Source: Kosmotogaceae bacterium
Lineage (GTDB): Bacteria; Thermotogota; Thermotogae; Petrotogales; Kosmotogaceae
Direction of reading: 5' to 3'
NCBI GenBank assembly: GCA_003444085.1
Contig: DLVL01000002.1
Location: 1 to 6,188 of the forward strand
Length of the DNA stretch: 6,188 nucleotides
Position 1 is the first letter of the stretch; each line of letters starts with the position of its first letter. Positions 6,179 through 6,188 of this stretch are shown one piece after another. The notes below the pieces were generated by a model. That model did not search any database. It was not told the DNA's origin and worked only from the letters and a program-made list of their open reading frames with translations. A program made the position numbers and the translations under genes.

Positions 6179-6188
6179 GGGCAGAACA

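Overview
The window carries two adjacent plus-strand gene clusters with almost no non-coding DNA. Several traits suggest a member of the Thermotogota, perhaps a mesophilic or moderately thermophilic one such as Mesotoga or Kosmotoga. These are arginine coded mostly by AGA/AGG, frequent ATA and GGA codons, tight gene overlaps, strong GGAGG-type ribosome binding sites, GTG starts, a secreted binding protein without a lipobox cysteine, and base composition that looks mid-forties %GC by eye. The taxonomic call is inference from style and gene order, not from a marker search.

Region 1 (1-128) is a short leader. It has two small hairpins, a stretch that partly resembles the core of a thiamine pyrophosphate (TPP) riboswitch, a perfect TATAAT hexamer, and a strong ribosome binding site. 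Region 2 (129-2513) is a three-gene ABC importer: a secreted NMT1/SsuA-type solute-binding protein, an inner-membrane permease and an ATPase. The genes overlap by 23 and 4 bases, so they should be one operon. The fold class is that of the nitrate/sulfonate/taurine and thiamine-precursor importers. The substrate cannot be fixed from sequence alone, and the TPP-like leader is only a weak hint toward a thiamine precursor.

Region 3 (2554-6131) is a tight cluster of a DUF177/YceD-family protein, rpmF (ribosomal protein bL32), plsX (phosphate acyltransferase) and glmS (glucosamine-6-phosphate synthase). The first three genes form the widespread yceD-rpmF-plsX arrangement that joins ribosome assembly to phospholipid synthesis. 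In E. coli plsX is followed by fatty-acid synthesis genes; here glmS, the entry point to amino-sugar and peptidoglycan precursors, follows after three bases. The cluster therefore joins large-subunit assembly, membrane lipid initiation and cell-wall precursor supply. Only 40 bases and no visible terminator separate it from the importer operon.

After glmS, the last 57 bases hold a possible tiny ATGA-coupled reading frame and a short palindrome, with no terminator. I found no mobile element, CRISPR array, tRNA or rRNA gene, and no clear new system. The points most worth a second look are the degenerate riboswitch-like leader, unusual residues at normally conserved positions in GlmS, PlsX and the permease, and the glmS placement.
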